Shown: positions 9,421-21,633, counted from the first letter of the stretch. The stretch is DNA of 64,000 nt from Isochrysis galbana (GCA_018136815.1 CM030936.1:1471694-1535693); one strand, 5' to 3'. The notes: generated by a model not told the origin, from the sequence alone. A program made the numbers and translations.

Positions 9421-10980
9421 GGTAAAAATAAAACTCAATTCCATCGATTTTCGAGACGAAAATCGGCGAACCCGAACTTGAGCCCAGGGGGAATCCAAAT
9501 CAACTCGCCTGGAGCGACCACGACGAACCTAGAAGACGGTGGATAACGAGGAAGGCTCGTACTCAGGCCGAAACATTCTTGCCCAAAGAGCCTGGATACA
9601 ACAGATTCTTATAACTTTAAGTTTAGGCCCGAAGGGTAGATACCTAGATATCTCAGATATCTAGGTATCTAGGACGGAATATGCAGTATCTTCATCGACC
9701 TAGATGGCAGTTGGACACTATCTACATCTACCTAGATGGCAGTTTGGCACTATCTACTTGTACCTAGATGGGGCTCTTCGGGGGGTATTCCACGCCTTAA
9801 CCTACATAGAGCGAAAGGGCACCGGTCATGAACAATAAGAAACTGAATGAGCAAGAAAGCTCCTATGTATGTACGCGCAACAGGGGCAGCGCCAACAGAG
9901 CTTCGGCGCGCCGCGCGTGGCTCGTGGCTCGTGGCTCAACACACATTTTTTACATACAGGAGGAGTGGCAGAGTGGGGGGCTTGTCGGGGGGACCCCAAG
10001 AATCCGCCGATACGTAAGAAGCCCGCCAATGGGACAAGCTAACTAACGTCACCGATAAGAAAGAAGAAATCATTATGATCCGGCGCGGAGCGCCGAAGAA
10101 AGTGAGCGAAGAAACTCAGCGTGCTGGTGGCAGAGGGGTTAAGGAAAGTGTACAAGCGAAAAATCTCTGTTTTCTTAATGGTGCACCCCTACTGTACGGA
10201 CTGACAGCCCAACTAGGATAAAAATTCTCCTAGTTGGGCTGTCAGTCCGTAAGCTTACGGTGGTTTTGAGCTTACACTTACATCAGTACTTACATCAGTA
10301 CTAATATCAGCTTACACCCCTATTATAACTTCTAGTATCGCTATTATTATACTTATACTTACTGAGGGGTGTTCAGCGTGCAGCGCGTGGCGCGCGCGCA
10401 AAGGGGAGGCCAACGCAAACAAACAGAGAGCACGAGTTGGCAGGTGCATGTGAAGAGGCCAAGAGGCCAAGGTGGTGGGGGGTGGGGGGTGGGCAGCTAG
10501 CAGGAGAGATAGGAGATAGGCGGGGGGAGGGAGCGGGCTGGCGCGCCTCTCTGCGCTTGTTCGCGGGGGCTCGTTCCCGCTCCGGAGTTTTGTTTTCAGT
10601 TTTATTTTTGAACTGGCAGCCTAGGCACTAACATCAGTATATCAGCTCCTGGGGAGCTAATACTAATGCATCAGTACTAATATCAGTACTTACAGCCCAA
10701 CTAGGAAAATTCTAGGATGCTCATATGACCTAGTTCCTAGTTCCAACACCGACACTGCGAAGTCGCCGTTGCGCCCCTTCTACCGGAAAACAGGCCATAT
10801 CTGAAGTATGTTGGAGGTTGGAGGTTGGAGGTTGGAGGCCCCCCCCTGCCGAGTTTCACATCTAAAGTAAAGTAGGGTAAAAGTAGGGTTCGAGGGGCTC
10901 CCCGTCGCTCCCCGCCCCAAGTGATCGACGACGGACTCGTATCATATGCTAGCAGTACTAAAAATATCACCTTGATGACT
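9421..10980. other. Intergenic with several small inverted repeats
   Basis: No gene is recognised. It holds a short palindromic stretch around TAGATATCTCAGATATCTA at about 9640-9672 and three variants of a motif with CTAGATGG followed by CTATCTAC between about 9700 and 9775. It also holds the perfect hairpin at 10195-10251 and clusters of CATCAGTACT/AATATCAG at 10260-10330 and 10630-10690. Confidence 0.5.
10195..10251. repeat. Perfect hairpin, 24-bp arms
   Basis: Left arm 10195-10218 begins TACGGACTGACAGCCCAAC. Right arm 10228-10251 is its exact reverse complement, and the loop is 9 nt (10219-10227). A partial copy of the centre (CAGCCCAACTAGGA, then TTCTAGG) occurs at about 10693-10716. This could be a miniature foldback element or a small-RNA hairpin; the sequence alone does not decide. 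Confidence 0.85.
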
Positions 10981-11077
10981 TGATTGTGGATCGATCCTCT
11001 CTCTCTCTCTGCTACACTCGTGTATTATGATTTCTCCTCACTCTTCCTTGGTGACTTGGCGCTCTACTCCGGAGTAT

Positions 11078-11130
11078 TTAAACTCTCTCTCTCTCTCTCT
11101 CGCTTGCTCTCTCCCTCTCTCCCTCTCCCT

Positions 11131-11165
<35 letters not shown>

Positions 11166-11250
11166 CCTCTCTCCCTCTCTATCTATCTCTATCTTTATCT
11201 CTCTCTCCCTCACGGTCTCTCTCCCTCTCCCTCTCCCTCTCCCTCTCCCT

Positions 11251-11303
<53 letters not shown>

Positions 11304-11372
11304 TCTCTCTCTCTCCCTCCCTATCTTCCTCCCACTCTTTCTCTCTCTCTCTCTCTCCCTTTCTCTCTCTCT

Positions 11373-11447
<75 letters not shown>

Positions 11448-11465
11448 CCCCCCCCCCCCCCCCCG
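11078..11465 (+). repeat. Long CT microsatellite with terminal poly-C
   Basis: About 370 nt of CT and CCCT repeats end in about 20 C at 11445-11464. It lies about 100 nt before the ATG of the prolyl 4-hydroxylase gene, on the coding strand. Ser/Leu-only ORFs across it are translation artefacts. Confidence 0.95.
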
Positions 11466-11561
11466 ATAAATTCTCTCATTCTCTTTCATCTATAAACAGA
11501 CCAATGACGAAATGTCTCTCTCTGCTCTCTCCCTCCCTCCTTTCCTCTCTCTCTCACCTCG

Positions 11562-14500
11562 ATGCGCCGTCTCCTCCTCCTCGCCTCTCTCTCTCCCTCC
11601 GCCAGCTTCGGCGGGCTCTCCGCGGCGCGCGAACAGCCGATCGAGCCATATGTCGAGAACCCGCCGCCTCCCGCATTCGCCGCTGCCGCCGCTCGATGCA
11701 CAGAGCGCATCGGCTCTTCCCTCGGCAGCGAGTGGATGCTATGCGTTGTGAATGAGCTGCTGTGAGTGGCTTCCCTGGCTCCTCTGCATTTTCACGCTCC
11801 TCCGCGGCTCCTCTGCACCTCCTCTGCTTTGACTGTGCCTCCCCGCTTGCTCCTCCCACCCGACCGCTCACACTCGTGAGCTGCATGGTGAACATGCTGT
11901 TGTGAGTAGCTGTACCGGCGTCCCTGCGATCCTTTGGCGTTCCAGTATCCCTTTCTCCTCCCTTAGGTTTCCTCAGCCTCCCGGGGGCGCGCTGCCTTTT
12001 TGCGACTCGAGATGACGAGCTACTGCATGCTAATTCCTACCTCACCCATTACGTTCCCCTCTCATTTCATCCTCTACACCCCATCCTCTGACTTCCTTAC
12101 CTCGCCCCTCCTCTCGCCTTTGCAGGGCGGCGCAAAGGAATCCGCCCGATGACGTGCCGCCGCTCCCGTTTGAGGTGGTGCCGCATCTGTTAGATCCCTT
12201 CCGGCCCGACCCCGCGTACCGGTCAAAACCTGGGTACCGATCGTCGGACGAGCTGCGCTTCCTCTTGCGTGACTACTCATGTGATACTGAGGATGGCGGC
12301 TCGCAGGTATGAGGCAACACACACCTCCGTTCGGGATGCGCCACGCGCGGCAGCACAATGCGTCGTGGCTGGCCACGGCCGAAAGAGCATGTAGCGCAGA
12401 AAGATCCGACCAGTGCCATGCCAGCGCATCATTTTCCGAATGCGCCGGTGAGCGTGTGCAGCCGGGCACGAGCGCTGCGTTCGCTCTCAGGCTGCTCTTC
12501 CCAGCGGCGCTCACTTGGTCTCTCGGAGAGGCTGATCGCGTCCGGCTCGTCTGCGTCCGTAGCCAATTCGTTCATTTGATTGGACGTATCATCCACCTGA
12601 TCCATGCAACATCGACCACATCGAACCCGGCACCGGCACCGATCTGGTGATGAACTCGCGAGTCGCCGAGATGGGCTACATCTATAGGGGCGGCTTCCTC
12701 CCGGCAGGTGCGTCGTCCGTTTGCTGGCTCCTATGTCTTCCGTGGCGGTCAGCTCTCAACACACCTAGCACGCAGTTGGCCGGATCGGGGCCTATCGCCC
12801 TGTCGCAAAGCGAGTGCTGGAGATTCAACCGTCCACTTATGAAGACAGTGTGCACGGCATTCTAAGGCAACCTTCGCCCTCCTTTGCTGGATTGTGGGTC
12901 AAGCCCTTGTTGTGTAACTTGAGCGGGAGCGAGTACCCAGTACTATCATGCGTTCTTCAACCCCTGTCCTGCTTGTGGCGTTCATCTGCCCCAGGCGATG
13001 ATCTATCGCACCTGAATGGTCGCATGTCGGAGGCAGCCGCAATGGCTCTGTGTGCTGCGCACAAGGCGTGTGCCGGCTTCACATACAACTCGGGCGACAG
13101 GGGTAGGGCGAGGGGTGAAGAGGAGGTGCTCTTCAAGTCGCTTGCGGAGAACGTGGTAAGTTTGCGTGGCCTGCGTGCTTGCGCCGTGCGAGGCGTCGCT
13201 GCTCGTCCAACTCAATCAAGGGTGCGCGACATAGCCCGAGTCCCCGCCCGTGCGTATTGGAGCACGATGAGCATTCCACTCTGCGGCGCAGGCCGTTGCA
13301 CCGGGCTGGCATACGGTTCGCAAACGGGCTGACTCGGGAGTCGACTGTCGACCAGGCTTACGCCCACCGGCTCCGCCGCCCATCACCTTCAACGTCAAAG
13401 TGCTACGCGAAGAGCCGCCAGTGTTTCAAGTAGACGGCTTCGTCTCGGAGAAGCTTTGCCAAGCGATGGTCAACAGTGAGACCTCCACCCCCATCCCCCA
13501 TTCTCCGCGTGGGGGTTCTGTTGGCAGTTTTAACAACACCATAATGGAAGCGAGGCCTTGGACGTGCCCGCCGTCCTCGCGCGTCCCATTCCGTGCCCCT
13601 AGACTCGAGCATCATCGGGGAGCGTTCCCCAACGCACCCGCAGGCACCGTCCCCAAGATGGGCCGCTCGGTGGTCTCCGGTGGTGGCTTCTCCTCCGCGC
13701 GCCGTTCGTATTCCGTCAACATGTACCCGGAGTTCGATGACCCCAGCATGCCCGTCACACAGGTCCGTACGAGCTAACAGGCACTAGCAAGCGTAGGCTA
13801 TGTTGCTCGCGCCTTACTGGGACCCTGTTGAGAATAATGAACAGTTATGACACTAGTCGTGACCTTATCTTACCGGACTCGGCGCGCCGCTTGCTGGAGC
13901 ATGCGTGCGGCCAATCTGTCTCAATTCTCGCTCAGCAAATTGTCTCCGCAATCGAGCAGGTGGCTCGCGCCCTCTTCTCATTCGCGCGCGAGGTCGCGGG
14001 CTACGACACCCTCAAAGAGGGCCCTGGGCAGGAGCCAGTCAATGCCGTGTTCTACCAGGTAAGACGCACGCGCTATCCTAGGCGTGCACTGCCGGAAGGC
14101 TCGCACTTTTGCTCGGTCTGCCGTCAAGCCAAAGGTGCGCCGTGCGAGTCCTCGAGGCTGTGGCCCTGCTCATGCTGCACGGCTCCCCGAATAGCACTAC
14201 GGCGACCAATACCGCAACCACTGTGATGGCGAGTGTAATGGCGGCCCATGGCTCGAGGGCAAGCGCATTGCCACTGGACTCGTCTACTGTGAAGCGCCAG
14301 AGCAGGGCGGCTACACCATCTTCACCCGCTCGGGGATCAAGGTGCGCCCGCGCGAGCACGCCGCGTGAACTCACTCTCTTGCCACGAAGAGGCTGGCGCA
14401 AGGCCTGAGGCCATGACCATCCACTCCTATGTGTGATCTTGGTTCAGTCGATCCCGCAAGTGGGCCGCCTCCTTTTCTTTGGCTATAAGTTGAAAGACCC

Positions 14501-14939
14501 CAATTCTGAGAGTGGGTGGAAGGTGAGCCGCCGATTCATGCCCGCTTCACTGTGCGATTGCTTGGCCGCCCCCGCCAATAGGCGAATCACGTGCTGGTGA
14601 TAAAAGCGTTTCAGCTGCCTCTCTTGACCGGTCTCGTTATGCTCTCCTTCAAACTTTTTTGCTTTTCGGCCTCTTCCAACTCGATGGCAAATGCTTCCAT
14701 TCGGTGGATGCACAGATGGCTCTAGGCATTCGAGGCTGTGGTGCACCACCTGTCTCATCAGCACGTCCCGCCCGTGACCAACACCCTGCCTCACCCCTCC
14801 TTCACAGGCGACGATGGACGACGGCCATACGGAGCATTCAGGATGCCCGTTGCGCAAGGGGCGCAAGTGGATCGCCACTATGTGGTTCCGAGAGGGTGTG
14901 TCTGCCGAGAAGGATTGGATGGCTATGCGAGACCTCTAA
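11562..14939 (+). CDS. Prolyl 4-hydroxylase-like 2-oxoglutarate/Fe(II) dioxygenase, secretory, 11 exons
   Basis: Exons are placed at 11562-11761, 12126-12306, 12563-12707, 12776-12913 (3' end least certain), 12995-13155, 13292-13475, 13644-13762, 13936-14058, 14195-14341, 14448-14522 and 14808-14939. All introns are GT-AG and phases agree throughout, giving 534 aa. The N-terminus MRRLLLLASLSPSASFGGLS looks like a signal peptide. The catalytic half carries the P4H signature: HYGDQYRNHCDG gives iron ligands His426 and Asp428, TEHSGCP gives the third ligand His501, and Lys511 in RKWIATMWFREG is the 2-oxoglutarate anchor ten residues later. GPGQEPVNAVFY and YCEAPEQGGYTIF also match the family. 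A Cys-containing middle segment (CAAHKACAGFTY) resembles modules beside algal P4Hs. It probably hydroxylates prolines of cell-wall or scale glycoproteins in the ER; the substrate is inferred. Confidence 0.9.
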
Positions 14940-15842
14940 CGATTCCTGCCATAAGATTTCAATTGCTTCGAGTGGCACGCGATGGCCGAGGCGCATCTAG
15001 GGAGCTCGTCGCGTACGTATGGTCGACTGCCCCCTCACTACTCACTACTCACTACTTGTTTCTAAGCGCTTAAAATATATTGCTAGTAAATCAACAACGT
15101 TTGCGAAGTGTTAGTAGGCTGTATGGAGAGGTGCGAGAAAGACGGCGCTCACCTTGAACGCGGATTGCGCCAGGCAGAACGTGCGAAGCATTGGTGGTTG
15201 GTGAGCGTTTCGCGCGCGCGGCTATGCAAGCACACCCAGGCGCAATCACTTTGAAGTGATAGGTGATAGGCGCGAACGCTTCCGCCTCGCGCAGCCTGCC
15301 ATCGCCGTCGCGGCCGGGACGTGGAAGAGGCCCCGTGCGGATGCGCTCCTACTGCACTGGAGGCGTTGCGCTAGCGGCGTTCATATCTGCCGCAGTTGCG
15401 GCGTATGAGCAACGACCACGTGCCCACTACCAAATCAGTCCGTATTGACCACGCCCACGCGCCGGCCTTGCGCAGCTAACAGCTAAGTGATCTAGCAGGC
15501 CCAGGCAAATGCGCCCGTTACTCATTCCCCAGGCCAGCGGGCGTGGGAGGTATGGGCGCGATGCCATCACCGGACGTGACGGCTCGAGCTTGGAGGTCTT
15601 GAGCGATAATGAAGACAGTTTTCGCGAAAGCGATGGGGCTTGGTGCACGTGTACGCTATTGCACGTTTCACGGGACGCGGCCATGCGCCCGGCCGTTACC
15701 GGCCATCGCATGCAGCACCTAGTCCTTCTCACATCTAGCTAAAATCACAGTCACTTCAGGATCACAAGTAAAGCCCCATTCGCCCTCCCCCCTTCAATTT
15801 CCCCGCTTGGCACCCTCTGCCGTTGGCAATATCGGCCACCAG
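14940..15842. other. Convergent intergenic region
   Basis: This lies between the 3' ends of the prolyl hydroxylase (+) and branching enzyme (-) genes. I see no domain-bearing ORF. The sequence is not strongly repetitive. Confidence 0.4.
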
Positions 15843-18800
15843 CTAGCAAGATGCCTCGATTACCGCCGCGCACAGGGGCGGCAAGTGGATCCGCACCCAC
15901 AATCGTCTCGGACTTGGTGGGTGGCAAACGTGACGGTCGACGTGCTCCACATTACTGCCGGTTGATGTGCGCGTGCCGTATACGATCCGCACCTCATGCC
16001 CCATACCACCGAATCGCTCCTCGTCTGAATTCAGTCTGAGGCGGAGTGATACACCACCAATCGCTCCGAGGTGCTTGTTTGGGAGTCTGTCCGCCTGACC
16101 ACACTCTTGCTGAAATGGCACGGGTAGCTCAAACTCGTACTCAACGCTCCCTTTGTGCTGGAAATTGAAGGCAAAGAGCCCCTGCCCGCGTCGGAATGAG
16201 AGGAGCTGGCACCGTCCTGAGGTGTAGACGTCGGTGCAAACTGGCGGTGGCTGTTTCATCCAGCCCATCTCACCTTCGATATGCAGCATTTCTCGCTCGA
16301 ACGCGAGAAGGTGCGCGTAACGGAGGTTGCCATCTGCGATCAGATCCCAACGCCGACGTGCGAGCCGAAGGGATCCACCGTTGGTGTGGGAGGGCATCTC
16401 GACCCACTCGGGGTGTCCAAACTCGTTGCCGAAGAAGGTTAGGTACGCATCAGCCGCGAGCGAAAAGGTGAGGAGACGGCTCAGCTTGTGCAATGCAATG
16501 CCACGACGTATTACTGGGTGAAGGCGCCCGCAAACTGACATGTGATCGTACATGGCAGTCCCCATGAGCCGGAAGGCAAGGGCTTGGTCGCCAACAAGCG
16601 ACTGGTCGTGGCACTCGGTGTAGGCCAGCCTCCTTTCGTCAAGCCGCGCCTGCATACAGATCAACCAGCGACAATCGGGTTGACGCCACTCTGCCGTTCG
16701 TGTGCCCAATGCAAGAAGGCCCAAGCAGAGTGCTCGATGGGTTGGTATCGTCGAGTGGGCGCTCGGCCTACCTGAGTCAAGGTGTGCGCCATGTGTTCAA
16801 TGGGGAGGGGTGAGCCGAGGGGGGCATGCGCGAGGGATAACACGCGCCCCCAAAGGTCAGGTATCCCCATTGCCATGCGGAGGTCGAAGCCAAGGCCAAG
16901 TTGTGGCACAGGAGCGCAAGTGCCCGGATACCCAGTCACCTGTCGTGGGACAAGACGTTGGGCAATAAGCACCTGAATCGAAGGAACGCGGCCGTGCCGT
17001 TGCCTGTGCGCGGCTTTGCCGACCCGCCCTGGGGTTAGAGGCCCCGAGTGCTTAAAAGAGGACACGGCGAGGGGTCCAGTGCACTGCCTCCCTCCGCAAG
17101 GGCTCTGCCGCGCCGCACACGGACCTCTTCGATTACTGTGAGAAGCGGCGGAGTCACTTCCGTCTTGGCAAGGTGTGACGCGAGCTGCAAGTACACAAGC
17201 CCCGCCTCGTCCACTGCGGCATGCGGCCCAAAGTAGTTGTCGTACACTGAGACCTCTGAGGTGTCTTTCGTTGTAGCTTGACGCGCATCTGGTTCGTTAG
17301 CCGCCGTCCTCTCGTTTGCGCGCGGGGGGACATTGGGTGCAGTACCAGTTCCACCGTGGGAATAGAGGATGGAAGAGCCGGCATCGAAGCGGAAGCCGTC
17401 GAGTCGATATGCAGAGGACCAGTGGACGATGTTGGCGAGCAGAAGCCGGAGTACCTGCATTAGATTCCAATATTGACAAGGATGAGCCGGCATCACAGCG
17501 GACGGATCGGGCCGGGCGGCGTGGATGTGGTCTCGCATTCTATGCCAGTGCCAGCCACCTAGACGAGCCCCGTGGTGAGAACGGAATCGCGTTCCGCGCT
17601 CCACGTCATGTACTGTGGGCCACTAGGCGCGCACCTCGGTGCGTGAGTAGTCGAACAGTCGTGAACCCCATTGTGCGTGGTGCCCCGCGGCACCTAGCTT
17701 GAAGTATGGCCCACCTTGGGCAGATTGGGGTAGGCCCTCCCGTCCCGAGCGCGAGAGTGCTGCGTGGCCGTGCACGAGCTCCCCGAGCACCAGCATCCCT
17801 CGCGAGTGGGCGTCGTCGACAAGTGCCTGCAAAAGAAACGACGGCGTTGCCGGCCCACGCCCTTAGCGGCTGGCGACGCGGGCTTCCACGCAGGCAGGCG
17901 CCGCCCCACCCGCGCCGGCCGAGTGCTTGCAAAAGAAGCGGCAATGTTGCCGGCCCACGCTCGTAGCGGCTGCAGAAACGAGCATCCACGCCGCCCGACC
18001 AGAGCTTGCCACAGGCGCGGATCGCTCTCCTCGTGATCGCTCGGGCTGGGCGTGCTTCGGGCCGCAGCCGGTGTGCTCACTCACCTGCAGCTCTGCGGGT
18101 GGACCGAAGCGTTCCGAAGGCGCAAAATAAGCGGTCACCTGGTAGCCGAATGATGGGTAGAAACCGTGCTCCTGCGAGGGGTCCATGAGCGTGGACGTTC
18201 GGCCTATGCATGCTTGCGATTTCAGGGCCCGCTAGCATGGACTGCAAACGCTAGTGTTCGGATAGCCGGGGACACACTCCGCCCTATTCTTGGCAACCGC
18301 ACTGTAAGTGCACATCGGTTGCCGGCTGCGATGACCTGCATCCCCAGCAAAAGGAGCGCGGAGTATCCCAGCGCGTGCGCGTGCGGGAGCACGTCACGCC
18401 TCAGCTGGCGCCACGTCCCAATGGCCTCCTGGGCGGTCCCTATGCCAGCATGGACCTAAGGGCAGGAGTACGAGGAGAGTGGACGGGTCGGCGTCAAGAC
18501 CCGCCAAGTCGATTTCGACGAGGGGGGAGGTCTGACTCCCCCACCAACACGTGCGGCTAGCACACCTCGTAGATGCGCAGCGACTCCGGGACGGGAGGTC
18601 GTTTCGATTTCCAAGGATAGGCGTTCAGAGGTCGTGGCACAACTGCGCATACCTCATGGCTCACAGGGTCTTGCGAGCACTGCAGCGCCCATGCAGGCGT
18701 CGCAAATACCCAGCCCTGGGACTGCAGGCACGTTCCGGAGCAGTTCCAAGCGCACGCAGACGACTCCGCTTTGGTGGGGCGCGCGCTGCTGTCCTCGCTG

Positions 18801-19288
18801 TGTCCGTGACCTTGCGGGCCGTCCAGGTGGCGCAGCGCGACCTTGAACTTCGAGCCAATACGCAGGTGGCCGTTGCCGTCCCGCTGCCGCCCATGCCGCA
18901 CGTGCACCTCCCACACGCCGTGTGCATTGAATTCGCACGGATGCGCGGTCACATCCCACTGGTTGAAATCTCCGACAAGCGCCGCTGCGTCAGCCGAGGG
19001 TGCCCACTCGCGGAATACCCAGCCAGACTCTGTGGGGTGGAGGCCAAGGTAGTGGAGCCCGTGTTCTCGCACGAAGCGGTCGAGCGAGCCTTCACTCACC
19101 TCGATAGCGCGTAGCGTCGACTCGAAGGCTGCGTGCCGGGCGCGCAGCATCGGTAGGTGCGGGACTAGCCAGGGGTCTGCGCGCACCCAAGAGGGTGTAA
19201 CTCCCTCGCTCATTGATCGGGAGGGTCCGGTAGGCGCCCACACGGGCAGAGCGCCCTCAGTGGCGGACGGCGAGTCAGCATGCGCCAT
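15843..19288 (-). CDS. GBE1: 1,4-alpha-glucan branching enzyme (GH13), multi-exon
   Basis: Minus-strand exons: 19288-18566 (may hide an in-frame intron), 18455-18336, 18171-18085, 17826-17635, 17454-17125, 16939-16772 and 16649-15843. All junctions are GT-AG in phase 0, giving about 808 aa. The N-terminal carbohydrate-binding (CBM48) part is GWVFREWAPSADAAALVGDF, followed by RPPVPESLRIYEVHAGIGT and EHGFYPSFGYQVTAYFAPS. GH13 catalytic motifs are present: YRLDGFRFDAGSSILYSHG (nucleophile Asp), TVIEEVTGYP (acid/base Glu; usual AEDV is IEEV here) and YTECHDQSLVGDQ. GNEFGHPEWVEMPS and the all-beta C-terminal domain (ERFGGMGHEVRI) complete the family. An insertion of about 30 residues with an acidic, Thr-rich stretch precedes DNYFG. 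No signal or transit peptide is evident, so the enzyme is probably cytosolic. It transfers alpha-1,4 chains to alpha-1,6 branches in glycogen or starch. Confidence 0.93.
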
Positions 19289-20310
19289 CAGCTTGTGCAG
19301 AGGGACAGAGAGGGATGGAGAACAGTCTCACACACACGGGCACCTGTGTGCCCCCTGGCTGAAGCGAGGGGGGCTGGGAATGGGATGGGGGAGGGGTGGG
19401 GAAGGAGGGGGGGGTGCACGGCTGAGGGGCGGTAGGGCAGGAAGAGTCGAGGGAGAGCGAGGGAAGAGGAACGGGAGGGGGCAGAGAGAGAGAGACAGAA
19501 TGGGGGGGCGGGAAGGGGAGAAGCGAGACAGCAGAGGAGGGAGAGAGGGAGAGGGAGAGGGAGAGGGAGAGGCCGCAGAGTCGGCGATCCGGCGGCGCCG
19601 ACCGCCCGCACGAAGGAGCCGTCCCTCCGATGCTTTTTAACTCCTTACTGCCGAAGCGCCAAAATTAGAGCTTTCACACTTTCTTTTGTCAACTGCTCGC
19701 TACCCGCTCGTCCATAGCCCCCAAGCTCTCAGGGAACGCTGAGGGACATTCCCCCACACCCTTGGATAGCCGAACAGCCCATAGATTCGGTGCTCTACAC
19801 ATGAATTAAGTGGAAAAACTGAAAAAATGTGCAGCTCCAATATACATTGATAATATCGGAGCTTCGTTCGAGCTTCACTTTCTAACCAAAAAAATATGCC
19901 GTTTACCGTTTAGGTAAGAGATGCGCCGGGAGGAAACGGACTTTTGGCGCTGAGCGGTTTCAGTCTCTCCCTGGGCGCCGCCACCCTTCCACCTGGCCTC
20001 TCTGCTAGCAGAGCCATGTTCGGAGTAGGGTATGACCCCGGACCCCGGCGGGTTGGGCGATCCACATCAGATCCAAGGCCGCCGCTCGGACGAAAGTGCT
20101 CGTCGCCCCCGAAAGCCGGCCGCGAAATCTTCAACGAGTCCACATTCTCCCACATCCACTCCGACTTCTTGTTCTTCGTCTCTTTGCCCCTTGGCCCACT
20201 CGCCGCCGTCGCGCCCGCTGCCCCCGGTGCCCCGTGTCGGCACGATCTGTCGAGCCTCGAGCCTGTCGCATGTAAGGCTGTGAATAGGTTTGATTTTGAG
20301 CTATATAGAT
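19289..20310. promoter_or_regulatory. 5' flank of branching enzyme with GA tract and a 30-bp shared motif
   Basis: GA-rich repeats occupy about 19480-19572 (CT on the gene's coding strand). At 19637-19666, 349-378 nt before the ATG, lies a 30-bp block identical to one upstream of the SNF2-like gene. Read toward the gene it contains TTTTGGCGCTTCGGCAGT. No gene is recognised between here and 20310. Confidence 0.5.
19637..19666 (-). promoter_or_regulatory. 30-bp conserved upstream motif, copy 1 (E2F-like core)
   Basis: This is identical over 30/30 bases to 26110-26139, with the same orientation relative to the downstream gene. The core TTTTGGCGC fits the E2F/DP consensus TTTSSCGC. It could equally be a short repeat fragment; two copies cannot settle this. 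Confidence 0.45.
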
Positions 20311-20330
20311 ATTAGCTAACAGGGCGCTTC

Positions 20331-20392
20331 GGCTATCTAGATAGATACTAATAGTGGCTCAGCACTATCTAGATAGATACTAATAGTGCCCG
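20331..20392 (+). repeat. Palindromic dispersed repeat, copy 1
   Basis: Two units of TATCTAGATAGATACTAATA with the connector GTGGCTCAGCAC form an imperfect palindrome. A near-identical block recurs at about 21950-22007. The two copies bracket the small hAT element in direct orientation. Confidence 0.7.
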
Positions 20393-20741
20393 AGCCTTGC
20401 TTGCCTCATATTAGTATTAATTAATAGTACTACAATATCTAATATCTAGATATCTGCTATATGATATATTTGATGTTCGAGTGTATATGAGTTCATGAGT
20501 GTGTATGGAGTATGGGCGAATAAATCCATACATCACGCTTCATCGATCGGCCACACCTTGCTCGCGAACATGGCATAAGGTATATAGGCAGATGGCACAT
20601 TCTGTAGTAAATGCTTCTTAGTAGTAGTATATTTGTTTTGTAATGTTGTACGTAGTAATTTAGTTAGGGGGAGGGGGGGGGGCAAAAGTCTGGCGCGAAG
20701 CCTCGTCACTCGCCACAAGTGCCAACAACCACGGCAAGAGA

Positions 20742-21633
20742 CATGGGGCCAAGGCTAGGGCAGGGTTAAGCCCATTAACAAGTTAATGGCATTAATTAAC
20801 ACCCAGTAATGGGCACCGTCTTGGCAGTTAACACCCAGCCCAACACCCAACCTGTTCATGTGCTGACTTTGAGCCATCCAGAAAACTCTAACCTGCCCAT
20901 TAATGGGCAACTAATGGGTGGGCGGGTGGGCTTCGGGCGCTTGCGAGCCGCCAGAGGCCAGAGGCGCCGGCGCGCCGGCGCCGGGAGCGAGCGCGCTCCG
21001 CGCGCGCCATATAGATAGAGTATAGAGTAATGTATAAGCACACTCAATAGCTATACTCATCCCATTCACCATGAATACTCATCCGGAATCCGCTTACTAG
21101 CACAATGTTGTACTATGCACAACAACTACACACCACACACCACACACACACACGCGTGTTGATTCAATCGGTGTTCTGATTTGCAAATAAAGACGCCTCC
21201 AAGGTAGTATCCTTTGCAGACTTCTGCAGATCGCCATGCATTTTGCCAGCCGCCGAGAACACACGCTCTACCCCTGCGGCCGACGCCGGCGCGGCTAAGA
21301 GTTGCCTCGCCATTTTGGCCAGGTTTGGCCACATGCTAGCCTTTGCACGGGCGGGGTAGGTGAGAGGTCGCTCCTGGCGGGCGCCGTTGATGTAAGCGTT
21401 GGGCACGTCCGCCTTGGCGAGGTCGTGACCCCGAATGAAAATAATGTTGGGTAATACCTTGTAATGGTTTTAACCCGTCAATGGCTAGTAATGGGGTATT
21501 AACACCCCTGAATAAACTGTTAACAACCACGAAAAAACCCAACCTGTTAATGTAATGACCTTGAAAAAACTACTAATGGGTTTCCAGAAAACTCGCCTGT
21601 TAATGGTCTGCCCTAGCCTTGCTTGCATGGGGC
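20742..21633 (-). mobile_element. Internally deleted hAT-family element with 8-bp target site duplications
   Basis: The element spans 20750-21625 (876 bp). Its left end is CAAGGCTAGGGCAG (20750-20763). The right end carries the exact inverse at 21608-21621, followed by an extra CTTG. The flanking 8 bp CATGGGGC at 20742-20749 and 21626-21633 are identical, matching the 8-bp duplication made by hAT transposases. Subterminal regions are filled with TTAAC, TTAATGG and AATGGG motifs. Only the hAT C-terminal dimerisation fragment remains inside (about 21164-21406, minus). The element is therefore non-autonomous. Confidence 0.88.
21164..21406 (-). pseudogene. hAT C-terminal dimerisation (hATC) fragment
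   Basis: The minus-strand reading contains WPNLAKMARQLLAAPASAAG, followed by VERVFSAAGKMHGDLQKSA and a final helix ending LFANQNTD. This is the hATC dimerisation motif (LA-LL--PASSA--ERVFSAAG). The rest of the transposase is missing upstream, so it is a remnant. The frame is still intact over 80 codons, suggesting a young deletion derivative. The longer hAT gene at 50.7-52.3 kb lacks exactly this domain. Confidence 0.85.

Noticed and set aside
10984-11755. Ser/Leu-rich ORFs over the CT tract
   Set aside because: They are translations of the CT/CCCT microsatellite in several frames; the real start is the ATG at 11562.
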